A stretch of DNA of 32,873 nucleotides from VFZN01 sp050249615 (GTDB taxonomy: Bacteria; Acidobacteriota; Vicinamibacteria; Vicinamibacterales; UBA2999), in NCBI GenBank assembly GCA_050249615.1, contig JBFWQE010000054.1, positions 1 to 32,873 on the forward strand, in the 5' to 3' direction. Position numbers and translations under genes: made by a program. Shown piece by piece: positions 6,975 to 14,854 of the stretch (position 1 is its first letter; every line of letters starts with the position of its first letter). Below the pieces are notes generated by a model. The model did no database searches. It was not told the DNA's origin and worked only from the letters and a program-made list of their open reading frames with translations.

Positions 6975-8573
6975 CTACCGCTGGTGCCGCAGCACCTGCC
7001 CCGGCCGCGCCTCGGTCTGCTGGCCGTCGCGCACCACGGGCACGCCGTTGACCAGGACGTGGACGATGCCGGTCGGGTACTGGTGCGGCTCGGCGTACGT
7101 GGCCCGGTCACCGACAGTGGCCGGGTCGAACACCACGATGTCGGCCGCGAGCCCCGCTGCCAGCCGCCCGCGGTCCTTGAAGCCGAACTGGTCCGCCGGC
7201 AGCGAGGTCATCTTGCGCACCGCCTCCTCGAGGGCAATCACCTTGTCCTCGCGCACGTACTTGCCCAGCACGCGCACGGCATTGCCGTAGCCGCGCGGGT
7301 GGGGCACGCCCTCGCCGAAGGTGTTCAGCCCTGAATCCGATGCCACCGACACCATCGGGTGGCGCAGGATGCGGTTCAGGTCGTTGTCCGACATGAAGTG
7401 GTAGACCATCGACGCGCCGCCGGCGCGCAGCATGCGCCGCATCAGCTCCTGCTGCGTGGCGAGGTCGGCGGCACCCAGCACCTTCTGCGCCGCCTGGGGG
7501 ATGGTGAGCCCGTTCAGCGAGCGGTCCGTGCGGTATTCCGCGATGCGCGCGAAGTCGTAGTCCTCGAGGCCGCGCTCGCGAATCAGCTCGCGCATCTCGG
7601 CCCGGATCCTCGTCCACGTTGCCTCATCGTCCAGGCGCTCGTTGATCTTTTCCTGGCCGCCCTCGAGCGCCCAGGAGGGGAAGCGGATGCCGAGGTTGGA
7701 GCTGGCCGCGTCGTAGAGGTACTGGTCTGCGTTGACGCGCAGGCCGCGGGCGCGCGCCTGGTCGATCATCTCGAGCGCCTTCGCGCTGGCGCCCCAGCGG
7801 CTGGGCGCATCCACTTTCAGGTGCGAGATCTCCAGCGGGCACTGCGCCTGCTCCGCGATGTCGATGGCCTCGGCCACCGCCTCCTCGAGCGTCGTCCCCT
7901 CGTTGCGCATGTGCGTGGCGTAGACACCGCCGTGGCGGGCGGCGACGCGGGCCAGCGCGACGATCTCGGCCGTCTCGGCATACGTGCCCGGCACGTACTG
8001 CAGGCCGGTGGAGAAGCCCACGGCGCCGTCGGCCATCGCCTTCTCGACGAGCGCCTCCATCTTCTTCAGCTCGTCGGGCGTGGCCTGGCGATTCGCGGTG
8101 CCCATCACCTCGCGGCGGACCGTGTTGTGGCCGACGAGCGTGCTGTAGTTGAGCGCGGGGCGCGCGGACTCGATCTGGGCAAACGCCTTTGCCACGTCGG
8201 CCGCCGAGCCGCCGCAATTTCCCGCGACCACGGTGGTGACGCCCATGCGGACGAAGTGGGGGATGGCCGGCTGGCTGGCAATCTCGTCCACGTGCGTGTG
8301 GACGTCGATGAAGCCCGGCGCCACGACCAGGCCGGCGGCGTCGATGGTCGTGGCGGCCGTGGCCCCTTCGAGCGGGCCGACCTCCGCGATGCGGCCGGCC
8401 CTTATGCCCACCGACGCGACGTGGCCGGGCATGCCGGTCCCGTCTACGACCCGCCCGTTGCGGATGAGCACGTCGAAGGACGCCGGCTGGGCTGCAAGTC
8501 CGGGCCGGGGGGCCGGTGCGGCAAGCGCCAGCGCGGCCGTGAGGGGGAGAAGCACGAGAGGATTGCGGGTCAC
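6975..8573 (-). CDS. N-acyl-D-amino-acid deacylase family amidohydrolase, secreted
   Basis: A 532-residue amidohydrolase-superfamily enzyme with a signal peptide (residues 1-28, ending LAAQ). The TIM-barrel metal motif is HTH (H92, H94) in GFIDVHTHVDE. C120 in VVAGNCGGS matches the D-aminoacylase metal-bridging cysteine. Later metal histidines fall in YATHMRNEG and LEISHLKV, and the catalytic Asp in SVASDSGLNTFGEG. The family removes acyl groups from N-acyl-D-amino acids, or in exported members may act on D-amino-acid peptides; the substrate is not determinable. It starts at GTG 8573, preceded by TACAAT with 6 bp spacing and no Shine-Dalgarno. Confidence 0.92.
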   Translation of the reverse strand: MTRNPLVLLPLTAALALAAPAPRPGLAAQPASFDVLIRNGRVVDGTGMPGHVASVGIRAGRIAEVGPLEGATAATTIDAAGLVVAPGFIDVHTHVDEIASQPAIPHFVRMGVTTVVAGNCGGSAADVAKAFAQIESARPALNYSTLVGHNTVRREVMGTANRQATPDELKKMEALVEKAMADGAVGFSTGLQYVPGTYAETAEIVALARVAARHGGVYATHMRNEGTTLEEAVAEAIDIAEQAQCPLEISHLKVDAPSRWGASAKALEMIDQARARGLRVNADQYLYDAASSNLGIRFPSWALEGGQEKINERLDDEATWTRIRAEMRELIRERGLEDYDFARIAEYRTDRSLNGLTIPQAAQKVLGAADLATQQELMRRMLRAGGASMVYHFMSDNDLNRILRHPMVSVASDSGLNTFGEGVPHPRGYGNAVRVLGKYVREDKVIALEEAVRKMTSLPADQFGFKDRGRLAAGLAADIVVFDPATVGDRATYAEPHQYPTGIVHVLVNGVPVVRDGQQTEARPGQVLRHQR

Positions 8574-8579
8574 CCCGAA

Positions 8580-8585
8580 ATTGTA
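8580..8585 (-). promoter_or_regulatory. -10 element (TACAAT) for a probable leaderless deacylase mRNA
   Basis: TACAAT lies 6 bp before the GTG start on the minus strand, the same spacing as at the molybdoenzyme gene. It sits at the edge of a short array. Confidence 0.5.
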
Positions 8586-8619
8586 CCGGTTCCCGGTTCC
8601 CGGTACCCCGTTCCCGGTT
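8586..8619. repeat. short CCGGTTCC / CGGTTCCC array
   Basis: About four degenerate 8-bp units in the divergent gap between the deacylase and the four-gene operon. TATTCT (8620-8625), a possible -10 for the operon, follows directly. Confidence 0.65.
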
Positions 8620-8636
8620 TATTCTTGTTTGTCCCC

Positions 8637-9119
8637 ATGGCGCCACATCACTGGGGGTCGCGCCGTATCGGCGTGGCCGATGCACCACCGGTCGCTGCTC
8701 CACCGCTCGTCGACGATCAGCCGTTCGACGTCAACGATCTCTCCGTCCTGCACCGGGCGTACTACGGTCCCGCCGTCCCGCCGGCAGAGCCGGCGACGGC
8801 GGTCCGGAGCGCGAAGATCACGCTCACGCGGCAGCACCCCAACGACTTCCCCGACCGCCAGCTCCAGGTGTTCCTGAACGGCGAGGAGTGGTGCCGCATC
8901 CGGTCCGGCGAGTCCATCACGCGGGAGCTGGCGCCGGGGCCGTACCAGGTGAAAGCATTCAACACCATGTTCACCAAGACCCTGGACGTGCACCTCCGTC
9001 CAGGGGAGCACGTGCGGCTCCGCTGCTCGAACGGTTTCCCCACGGCAGGCTGGTTCCTGATGCTCTTCCTGCACGTCACCTACCTGCGAGTGCAGCTCGA
9101 GCGCGAGCCCTCCGTGTGA
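8637..9119 (+). CDS. unknown protein, first of two tandem paralogues
   Basis: A 160-residue protein I cannot assign. Residues 1-55 are low-complexity, Pro/Ala-rich and without a clear signal peptide. Residues 58-155 form a domain with NGEEWCRI, ELAPGPYQVKAFNTMFTKTL, RPGEHVRLRC and a hydrophobic segment (WFLMLFLHVTYL). The PG-x-(Y/H)-x-V-K-A pattern recalls PEGA-like beta-sandwich domains. The next gene encodes the same domain. ATG 8637 has no Shine-Dalgarno, but TATTCT lies 11 bp upstream. Its stop overlaps the next start (GTGA), placing it first in an operon with FMN-binding and 4Fe-4S proteins, so a role in assembling or anchoring that redox pair is possible but unproven. Confidence 0.7.
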   Translation: MAPHHWGSRRIGVADAPPVAAPPLVDDQPFDVNDLSVLHRAYYGPAVPPAEPATAVRSAKITLTRQHPNDFPDRQLQVFLNGEEWCRIRSGESITRELAPGPYQVKAFNTMFTKTLDVHLRPGEHVRLRCSNGFPTAGWFLMLFLHVTYLRVQLEREPSV

Positions 9120-9451
9120 GCACGGCCCGCGTGACGATCGTCCGGGACCATCCCGACGACGTCCAGGATCGGCCCGTCCGCCTGTGGCTGGACGGCGAGC
9201 GGCTGGAGAACCTCGCGTATGGCAGGACTGTCACGCGGGATATCGCTCCGGGCCGCCATGTGATAAAAGCTCACAACACGCTGTTTGGCACCACGCTCGA
9301 CATCGACGCGGCGCCGGGCCAAGAGGTCCGGGTGCGCTGCATGAACGGGATGACGGGCGGGGGCAGGTTGATGGTGCTGCTGATGGGCGTGGCCTACCTG
9401 CGGGTACGGCTCGAGCAGCTCCCGTCCGGTGCCGTCGGAGATCACTCGTGA
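9116..9451 (+). CDS. unknown protein, second of two tandem paralogues
   Basis: A 111-residue protein made only of the domain shared with the preceding gene: LWLDGERLENL, IAPGRHVIKAHNTLFGTTLD, PGQEVRVRCMNG, a hydrophobic Gly/Leu/Met segment and YLRVRLE. Aligned residues (PG-x5-KA-x-NT-x-F, TLD, PG-E-VR-RC-NG, YLRV-LE) show a tandem duplication. A single Cys (C75) is conserved in both copies. The frame fixes the start at GTG 9116, overlapping the previous TGA. No signal peptide, so it is either cytoplasmic or inserted through the C-terminal hydrophobic stretch. Function unknown. Confidence 0.75.
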   Translation: MSTARVTIVRDHPDDVQDRPVRLWLDGERLENLAYGRTVTRDIAPGRHVIKAHNTLFGTTLDIDAAPGQEVRVRCMNGMTGGGRLMVLLMGVAYLRVRLEQLPSGAVGDHS

Positions 9452-9984
9452 GAACGTTGCTCGCCACCGTGTTCGCCGTGGCCACGCTGTCGGTGGCCTT
9501 TGCCGCCGATCGCATCTTCACCAATCCGAAGCCGGACGCGCACCTGAAGAAGCTGTTCCCGCAGGCCGCGGCCTTCTCGCCGCTCCAGGGCACGCCGCTG
9601 CACTTCAAGGCCTACGCCGCGGATCCGAAAACCACGCCCAACGCGCCGCTCCTGGGTTACGCGTTCTGGACCACGGACCTCGTGCCCAACGAGCGGGGTT
9701 ACCACGCGGCCATCCACTTCCTGGTGGGCCTCGACCTGAAGGGCATCATCACCGGCGTGGTGCTCGACTACGATTCCGAGCCGTACGGATACTTCTCCAT
9801 CCAGCCGCCGGAGTTCGTGGCGCAGTTCAAGGGCAAGAGCGTGCGCGCGCCGTTCCGCCTGGGCGAGGACGTCGACGCCGTGTCGCGCGCCACCATCACG
9901 ATGAGCAGCGCCGTGCGTGCCATCCGTGACAGCTCGCGGACGATGGCCCGCCAGTTCCTGGACCCCGCTGCGGTGAAGCCGTGA
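9448..9984 (+). CDS. exported FMN-binding domain protein (NosR/RnfG-like)
   Basis: A 178-residue protein with a signal peptide (residues 1-20) and an FMN-binding domain of the NosR/RnfG/NqrC type. The flavinylation motif is D143-A-V-S-R-A-T149, where T149 would carry covalently bound FMN attached by ApbE. An ApbE gene lies at 13575-14594. It should act outside the cytoplasmic membrane, passing electrons to or from the membrane 4Fe-4S protein encoded next. Start GTG 9448 overlaps the previous stop (GTGA) and has GGAG about 8 bp upstream; the next gene also begins by a GTGA overlap. In classical NosR this domain is fused to the FeS membrane part; here they are separate genes. Confidence 0.88.
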   Translation: MRTLLATVFAVATLSVAFAADRIFTNPKPDAHLKKLFPQAAAFSPLQGTPLHFKAYAADPKTTPNAPLLGYAFWTTDLVPNERGYHAAIHFLVGLDLKGIITGVVLDYDSEPYGYFSIQPPEFVAQFKGKSVRAPFRLGEDVDAVSRATITMSSAVRAIRDSSRTMARQFLDPAAVKP

Positions 9985-10868
9985 TCCAGCCCGAGGTGGA
10001 CCCGTGGGGTTTCGACGAGGAGCCGGTCGAGACCCTGGCGGACGTCCTGCAGCCGCAGGTGCCCGACCTGGTGCTGCTCGCCGCGTTCCTGGCCCTCGCC
10101 TTCGTCAGCTTCCGGCGCAAGAGCGTCCCGCTGAAATACGCCACGCTGGTCGCGGCCGTGGCCTACATGGGGTTCACCAAGAGCACCCTGGTCTCCATCA
10201 CGGACGTGTTTCGCCTGGTGGATTGGGATTTCCCCGTCTTCCGCTCGTCGCTGCTCTGGTACGGTTTCGCCGGCGTCACGCTCGTGTCCACCGTGCTTTG
10301 GGGGCGGTTCTACTGCGGGCGCGTCTGCGCGTTCGGCGCGCTCACGCAACTGATGGATGCCGTCCTGCCGGCGAAGTGGCGCATGGAGGTGCCGAAGCCC
10401 CTCGAGGCGCGCGCGGCGTGGATCAAGTTCGGCGTGCTCGCGGGCGTGCTGGCCTACTACGTGGCCACGCACGACCTGCTCGTCTACCAGTACGTCGAGC
10501 CGTTCTGGATGTTCACGCTGGTCGGCACCACGCCCATGTGGGTGGGGCTGGGCGTGCTGCTCGTGGCGAGCGCCTTCGTCCGGAACCTCTATTGCCGCTT
10601 CCTGTGCCCCCTCGGCGCCGCCCTGGGTGTCCTCTCGAACCTCACGGTCTTCCGGATCAAGCGCTGGAGCGAGTGCAGCACGTGCCGCATCTGCCAGAAG
10701 ACGTGTGAGTGGGGCGCCATCCAGGGGCCGAAGATCCTGGTCACCGAGTGCGTGCGCTGCGACGACTGCGAGCGGCTCTACGCCGATCAGCAGAAGTGCC
10801 CGCACTGGCGGATTCTCGACTACCAGGCGAAGAAGAAGGTGCTGCCGCTCACGGAAGTGGGGCGCTGA
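9981..10868 (+). CDS. membrane 4Fe-4S protein (NapH / NosR C-terminal type)
   Basis: A 295-residue polytopic protein (about five hydrophobic segments between residues 28 and 200) with the NosR/NapH cysteine signatures: C112-x3-C116 in YCGRVC, C205-x3-C209-P in YCRFLCP, then a ferredoxin-like tail with C232, C235, C238 and C242 (canonical CxxCxxCxxxC). A second group, C257, C260, C263 and C273-P, has eight residues before the last Cys instead of three. It would transfer electrons between quinol and the exported FMN protein. Start GTG 9981 overlaps the upstream stop. It is last of the four coupled genes. No target reductase is encoded beside it. Confidence 0.88.
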   Translation: MIQPEVDPWGFDEEPVETLADVLQPQVPDLVLLAAFLALAFVSFRRKSVPLKYATLVAAVAYMGFTKSTLVSITDVFRLVDWDFPVFRSSLLWYGFAGVTLVSTVLWGRFYCGRVCAFGALTQLMDAVLPAKWRMEVPKPLEARAAWIKFGVLAGVLAYYVATHDLLVYQYVEPFWMFTLVGTTPMWVGLGVLLVASAFVRNLYCRFLCPLGAALGVLSNLTVFRIKRWSECSTCRICQKTCEWGAIQGPKILVTECVRCDDCERLYADQQKCPHWRILDYQAKKKVLPLTEVGR

Positions 10869-10944
10869 GAGTCAGGAGTCGGGAGTGTCGGGGTCGGGAA
10901 TGCTGACACTGGCCGAGCTTCTCACTTCTCACTTCTCACGCCGC
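10866..10944. repeat. two short arrays between convergent genes
   Basis: The TGA of the 4Fe-4S gene begins a series GAGTCAGGAGTCGGGAG; across a short centre, CTTCTCACTTCTCAC repeats on the + strand. On the minus strand the latter reads GTGAGAA units that also encode the last residues and stop of the CotH gene. The two halves are only loosely complementary. Confidence 0.6.
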
Positions 10945-12295
10945 CGGCCGCCGCTTCCAGCACCGACTCGCAGCCGCTGCGGGGGCCGCGCTCGAGCTCG
11001 CAGCGCACGTAGGCGAGGCGCGCACTGGTGAACGCGCGCATCTCGCCCGCGGCGCCGTCGTACTGGTTGTCGCCGTAGGGGCGCGCGCTGTCCTCGCGCA
11101 TCGCCTGGTCGATGAGATCCAGCTGCCGGCGGATCTCCGCGTCGAGCCAGGTGGTGTCGCCCGCCGGCTCGGCGGCCAGGTCCACGACCCGCTGCAGTTC
11201 GGCGCGGTACATGGCCGCGTACTCCGGCACCCGCATCAGCTTCGCCATCAGGATGTTGGCGTCGTGGCCGTCGTTGGTGGGGAAGGTCGGGCCCCAGAAC
11301 GCGCTGTCGGCATCCCAGGCGATCAGCACGTGCCTGGCCTGGTCCTCCAGCCGGTAGAGGTAGAAGTTGTTCACGCCCCACGCGCCGAGGAACCCGTCGG
11401 TCTCGCCGACGAAGTTCTGCGCCGCCACGTAGCGGATGAACCCCGGCAGATCGAAGCGGTCGCCGATGGCCTCGGGCAGGCGATCCTGGCGCGTCTCGTC
11501 CACGAGCCGGATCAGCTCCTCGATGGGGCGATAGAGCTGCTCATCGCTCTCCGACTCGTGGGTCTTCGGATCGAAGCGGTCCTTGTAGGGACGCAGGTCC
11601 TCGCCCAGGTGCTCGAAGTGCCACTCGTCTTCCCAGTTGAACTCGTAGAGGTAGCCGTCGTTCTGGACGTTGCCGTCGATCTCGCCGAAGACGCGCGCGA
11701 GCAGGTCCTTGTCCACGGATTCGACGATGACGTAGAGGCCGGCGTATTCGTTGTTCACGTAGAGGCGGGCATGCGCCTCGCGCGGGGCCGGGATGCCGAG
11801 GCGCTGGTAGAGCGCCATCGCGACGCTCTCGTGGATGCCCGAGGCGTCCTGGGTGAGGTTGTCCAGCACGAGGGACTTCAGGCCGAGGAACTCCTGGTCG
11901 GCGTAGCGGTTGAAGTCCACGCGCAGGCCGGGCTTGTTGCCACTGCGGGAGCCCGTGCCGCGCGATCGGATGCCCGCGTTCCGGATCGTCTGGCCGTTCC
12001 AGGTGAGGTCGGCGGGGTAGTAGTCGTTCTCGCGGAAGTTCTCCTTCAGCTTCGCCCAGTCCGCGGAGTGCACCAGGAGGTCCACGCGCTGGAGCACCTG
12101 CCCGTCGAAGAGCGCGTCGGCCGGCGACGGCGGCGCCTCCCCTTCCTGCGGGTGAGAACCCGCCGTCGTGACCTGCGGGCGGGCCAACTGCCAGGCGCGA
12201 CCGTCTCGCTTGCCGTCCTGGGCGGACGGCTGAGCCGGCGCCAGGAGGAGAACCATCGCCAGCCCAGAAAGCAATCTTGCGGTTGAGCTGCGCAT
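10922..12295 (-). CDS. CotH-family kinase-like secreted protein
   Basis: A 457-residue protein with a signal peptide (residues 1-26, PSAQ cleavage) and a CotH domain (PF08757). Signature segments: GIRSRGTGSRSGNKPGLRVDF (nucleotide-loop region), YAGLYVIVESVDKDLL, a DLPGFIRYVAAQNFVGETDGF helix and WDADSAF, corresponding to the metal-binding DxD-like motif. CotH of Bacillus phosphorylates spore-coat proteins, and relatives occur in secreted bacterial proteins; the substrate here is unknown. The last codons lie in the GAGAAGT repeat, so the C-terminus may have been altered by repeat growth. There is no Shine-Dalgarno; TAAGAT is 12 bp upstream. It converges on the flavin/FeS operon and is divergent from the metallophosphatase gene. 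Confidence 0.88.
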   Translation of the reverse strand: MRSSTARLLSGLAMVLLLAPAQPSAQDGKRDGRAWQLARPQVTTAGSHPQEGEAPPSPADALFDGQVLQRVDLLVHSADWAKLKENFRENDYYPADLTWNGQTIRNAGIRSRGTGSRSGNKPGLRVDFNRYADQEFLGLKSLVLDNLTQDASGIHESVAMALYQRLGIPAPREAHARLYVNNEYAGLYVIVESVDKDLLARVFGEIDGNVQNDGYLYEFNWEDEWHFEHLGEDLRPYKDRFDPKTHESESDEQLYRPIEELIRLVDETRQDRLPEAIGDRFDLPGFIRYVAAQNFVGETDGFLGAWGVNNFYLYRLEDQARHVLIAWDADSAFWGPTFPTNDGHDANILMAKLMRVPEYAAMYRAELQRVVDLAAEPAGDTTWLDAEIRRQLDLIDQAMREDSARPYGDNQYDGAAGEMRAFTSARLAYVRCELERGPRSGCESVLEAAAGGVRSEK

Positions 12296-12364
12296 GAGGC
12301 AAACTTGATCTTAACAGTTCCTATCGGTCGCCCGTCCCACGACCGCTAGGGTTCATCCCAACGA

Positions 12365-13375
12365 ATGCAGCCCAACTCCCCCCGGAAGCTTGGGCTGGCG
12401 TTGCTGATCGGGTGTGCTCTGGCATCCACGTGGTGCGGGGGCTCTCCGACCGCCCCGTCAGCCTCCACACAGGCCCCGACCATCGAGTCCACGAGCGGGA
12501 CGGCCAACGATGTACCTAACGGTGGCGGCGACCCAACCGAACAACCGACCGCGCCGCCGCCATCGATCCCGGCGCCGCCGCCGGCGGGCGGGGGCGGCTC
12601 GGCCTGGTTGAACGCCATCGCCGATACCGGCTGGTGCGGCTCACAGGCCATGCCCCAGGTGGCGCGGCTCCTGGACAGTCTCAGCGGCGACGTCCTGCTC
12701 GTCGGCGACCTCGCCTATATGAATGGCCTGCTGGACGAGTTTCGCCGCTGTTTCGATCCGGATTTTGGCCGCCTCGGCGCCCGTGCCCGGCCCGCACCCG
12801 GCAACCACGACTACGGGCGTCCGGATGCCGACGGCTACTTCACCTACTTCGGCGACAGGGCAGGTCCCGGCCGGCGCGGCTACTACGCTTTCAGAGCGGG
12901 CTCGTGGCAGGTGCTCATGCTCAATTCGTCGGTGCCCATCAACCGGCACTCCGAGCAGTACGCCTGGGTCCAGCAGCGGCTCCAGCAGGAGCCCGCCCGG
13001 TGCACGCTCGCGGCGGTGCACCACCCCCTCGACAGTTCGGGCACGAGCGGCGCCAACCCGTGGCTGCGGGATATGTGGGGGCTGCTGCACGACAACGGCG
13101 CCGAAATCGTCGTGTCCGGGCACGACCACCTGTACGAGCGCTTCGCGCCGCAGGACGCCACCCAGCGGCCCGACCCGGCGCGCGGCGTTCGCCTGTTCAT
13201 CGCGGGCACCGGTGGGGCCCCGCTCTATCCGCGATCGCGCTCGGCGATCAACTCGGAAATCGTCATCCAGTCGCACGGCGCGCTGCGCCTGAAACTGGAT
13301 CCCGACTCCTTCGAGTGGATGTTCCTGGACGTGCACGGGAACGCGCTGGACCGGGGGATGGGGACCTGCCACTGA
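12365..13375 (+). CDS. metallophosphatase lipoprotein (calcineurin-like fold)
   Basis: A 336-residue calcineurin-like phosphoesterase resembling purple acid phosphatase relatives. A short signal ends in a lipobox-like LIGC (C17); a second Cys (C24) is nearby. Residues 25-78 are a Thr/Pro/Gly-rich linker, then the catalytic domain: IADTGWC, VGDLAY (D115), PGNHDYG (N147, H148), AVHHPLD and VSGHDHLYERF supply the usual two-metal ligands. It likely removes phosphate from extracellular esters, fitting the nearby Pho-type porin, though substrate is not known. TAGGGT lies 12 bp before the ATG and no Shine-Dalgarno is present. Confidence 0.88.
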   Translation: MQPNSPRKLGLALLIGCALASTWCGGSPTAPSASTQAPTIESTSGTANDVPNGGGDPTEQPTAPPPSIPAPPPAGGGGSAWLNAIADTGWCGSQAMPQVARLLDSLSGDVLLVGDLAYMNGLLDEFRRCFDPDFGRLGARARPAPGNHDYGRPDADGYFTYFGDRAGPGRRGYYAFRAGSWQVLMLNSSVPINRHSEQYAWVQQRLQQEPARCTLAAVHHPLDSSGTSGANPWLRDMWGLLHDNGAEIVVSGHDHLYERFAPQDATQRPDPARGVRLFIAGTGGAPLYPRSRSAINSEIVIQSHGALRLKLDPDSFEWMFLDVHGNALDRGMGTCH

Positions 13376-13380
13376 TCACG

Positions 13381-13578
13381 GGTGCGGGTAGGTGCGAACA
13401 GGTGCGGGCGGGTGCGAACAGGTGCGGGCGGGTGCGAACAGGTGCGGCGCTCGGCTACGAGCGCGAACTGACCCAGTCACGTCGGCCTCCCGCACCCGTT
13501 CGCACCCGCCGCACCCGTTCGCACCCGCCGCACCTGTTCGCACCCGCCGCACCTGTTCGCACCCGCCGCACCCGTCAC
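13381..13578. repeat. inverted pair of 10-bp arrays (GGTGCGAACA / CGCACCCGTT)
   Basis: Seven contiguous 10-bp units (GGTGCGGGCG alternating with GGTGCGAACA) at 13381-13448 face about nine complementary units (CGCACCCGTT, CGCACCCGCC, CGCACCTGTT) at 13491-13578, across a 42-bp centre that itself contains CTCGGCTACGAG. Both flanking stop codons, of the metallophosphatase and ApbE genes, sit at the outer edges. A hairpin with arms of about 65 bp is possible. Confidence 0.9.
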
Positions 13579-14594
13579 GGAGTCGGCTCCCGCTCCAGTC
13601 TGAGGCGCTGGCCGAGCCCGCTCGACACCTTCACCTCGTTAGCCGCGGTCACGATGACCGCCTCGACGTCCGGCAAGCGCTCGACGAGCGCCAGGCCCTC
13701 CTCCGGGCCGAGGATGAAGACGCCGGTGGACAGCCAGTCGGCCTGCAGCGCCGACTTCGCGAGAATCGTCACGCTTCGGCAGAGGCGCGCCGGCTGGCCG
13801 GTGTCGGGATCCAGCAGGTGGTGGTAGCGTACGCCGTCTTGCTCGAAGAACCGCTCGTAGTCGCCCGAGGTTGAAAAGGTCTCGTCCGACAGCTCGATAG
13901 TGGCGAAGCTCTCGCTGGCCGCGCCGCGCGGGTCGGCCAGCCCGACGCGCCACGCCCGATCGCCCCGGCGTCCCGCGGCGTACAGGTCGCCTCCAGCCTG
14001 GATGAGAAAATCCTGGAACCCGCGATCGCGGAGCAGGGCGGCTGCCCGGTCCATCGCGTACCCCTTCCCGATGCCGCCGAGGTGCACGCGCACGCCCGCG
14101 CGGGCGATCCGCGCCGTACCGCGGGCTTCGTCGATCTCGACTGCCTCGTAGTCCACGAAGGGCAGTCGTGCGGCAATGGCCTCGGGCGCCGGCACGCGGT
14201 TGTCCTGATCGTGATCGAACTTCCAGACGTTGGAGAGCGCGCCGAAGGTGATGTCGAACTTTCCGCCGGTGAGTGCGCTGGCGTCCCGGGCCGCGCGCAG
14301 GACGGTCCGGGTATCCGGCCCCACCGCAACGGCCGGACCGCCCGCTCCCGCGTTCAGGCGCTCGACATCGCTGCCGGGCCTCCACACGCTCAGCGCCGAT
14401 TCCAGCCGGTCGAACTCGGTGAAGGCCGCCGCGATGGCCGTCGCCGCACCTTCCCGATCCGTGGTCCAGACCGAGATGCGCAGGGCCGAGCCCATCGCCA
14501 CGCGCGCCTCCTCGACGAGGTCTGGATCGGTCGCCCGGGTGCGGCAGGCCGCCAGCACGGCCAGCAGGACAACGCCGGCTAGAATCGTTCTCAC
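13575..14594 (-). CDS. apbE: ApbE FAD:protein FMN transferase, lipoprotein
   Basis: A 339-residue ApbE-family flavin transferase. It moves FMN from FAD to a Thr/Ser in DxxSxAT motifs of exported proteins; the FMN-binding protein encoded at 9448-9984 carries such a motif. Signal and lipobox LAAC (C17) place it on the outer face of the cytoplasmic membrane. Family segments visible: ARVAMGSALRI, GGKFDITFGALSNVWKFD, HLGGIGKGYAMDRA, IQAGGDLYAAG and HHLLDPDTGQPA. I chose GTG 14594, which has GGAG 9 bp upstream and gives a compact signal; ATG 14609 or TTG 14630 are in frame without a Shine-Dalgarno. It is divergent from a DUF2892 gene. Confidence 0.92.
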   Translation of the reverse strand: MRTILAGVVLLAVLAACRTRATDPDLVEEARVAMGSALRISVWTTDREGAATAIAAAFTEFDRLESALSVWRPGSDVERLNAGAGGPAVAVGPDTRTVLRAARDASALTGGKFDITFGALSNVWKFDHDQDNRVPAPEAIAARLPFVDYEAVEIDEARGTARIARAGVRVHLGGIGKGYAMDRAAALLRDRGFQDFLIQAGGDLYAAGRRGDRAWRVGLADPRGAASESFATIELSDETFSTSGDYERFFEQDGVRYHHLLDPDTGQPARLCRSVTILAKSALQADWLSTGVFILGPEEGLALVERLPDVEAVIVTAANEVKVSSGLGQRLRLEREPTP

Positions 14595-14641
14595 GCCCGC
14601 TGACTCCATGGAGATGGAAGAGGACGGCAAGGGAGGACATT

Positions 14642-14854
14642 ATGAGCCGCTTTCTGAGCGTGAACGAGCACCCGGTGGAACGTGTCCTGCGCGTGGGCCT
14701 CGGGGTGGCGCTGGTCGGCCTGGCCGCGTTCGGAACAATCGGGGCCTGGGGCTATATCGGGGTGGTGCTGATTCTGACGGGCGTCGTGGGCAGCTGCCCG
14801 CTCTACAGCCTCCTGGGCATTTCGACGTGCCCGGTGCAGAAGCCGGGAGCCTGA
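14642..14854 (+). CDS. DUF2892 (YgaP-like transmembrane) protein
   Basis: A 70-residue protein with two hydrophobic helices separated by a short turn and the family ending SCPLYSLLGISTCPV, with two cysteines. The N-terminus keeps the family pattern (NEHPVERVLRVGLG). DUF2892 domains occur alone or fused to rhodanese and are linked to sulfur handling or a membrane anchor role; nothing more specific can be said. A strong Shine-Dalgarno, GGGAGG, precedes the ATG by 5 bp. It is divergent from apbE with starts about 50 bp apart. Confidence 0.88.
   Translation: MSRFLSVNEHPVERVLRVGLGVALVGLAAFGTIGAWGYIGVVLILTGVVGSCPLYSLLGISTCPVQKPGA

Noticed and set aside
8637..14594. A complete nitrous oxide reductase cluster
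   Set aside because: NosR-like, ApbE and (further off) NosA-like proteins are present, but no nosZ, nosD, nosF or nosY is in the window, so the pathway cannot be claimed.
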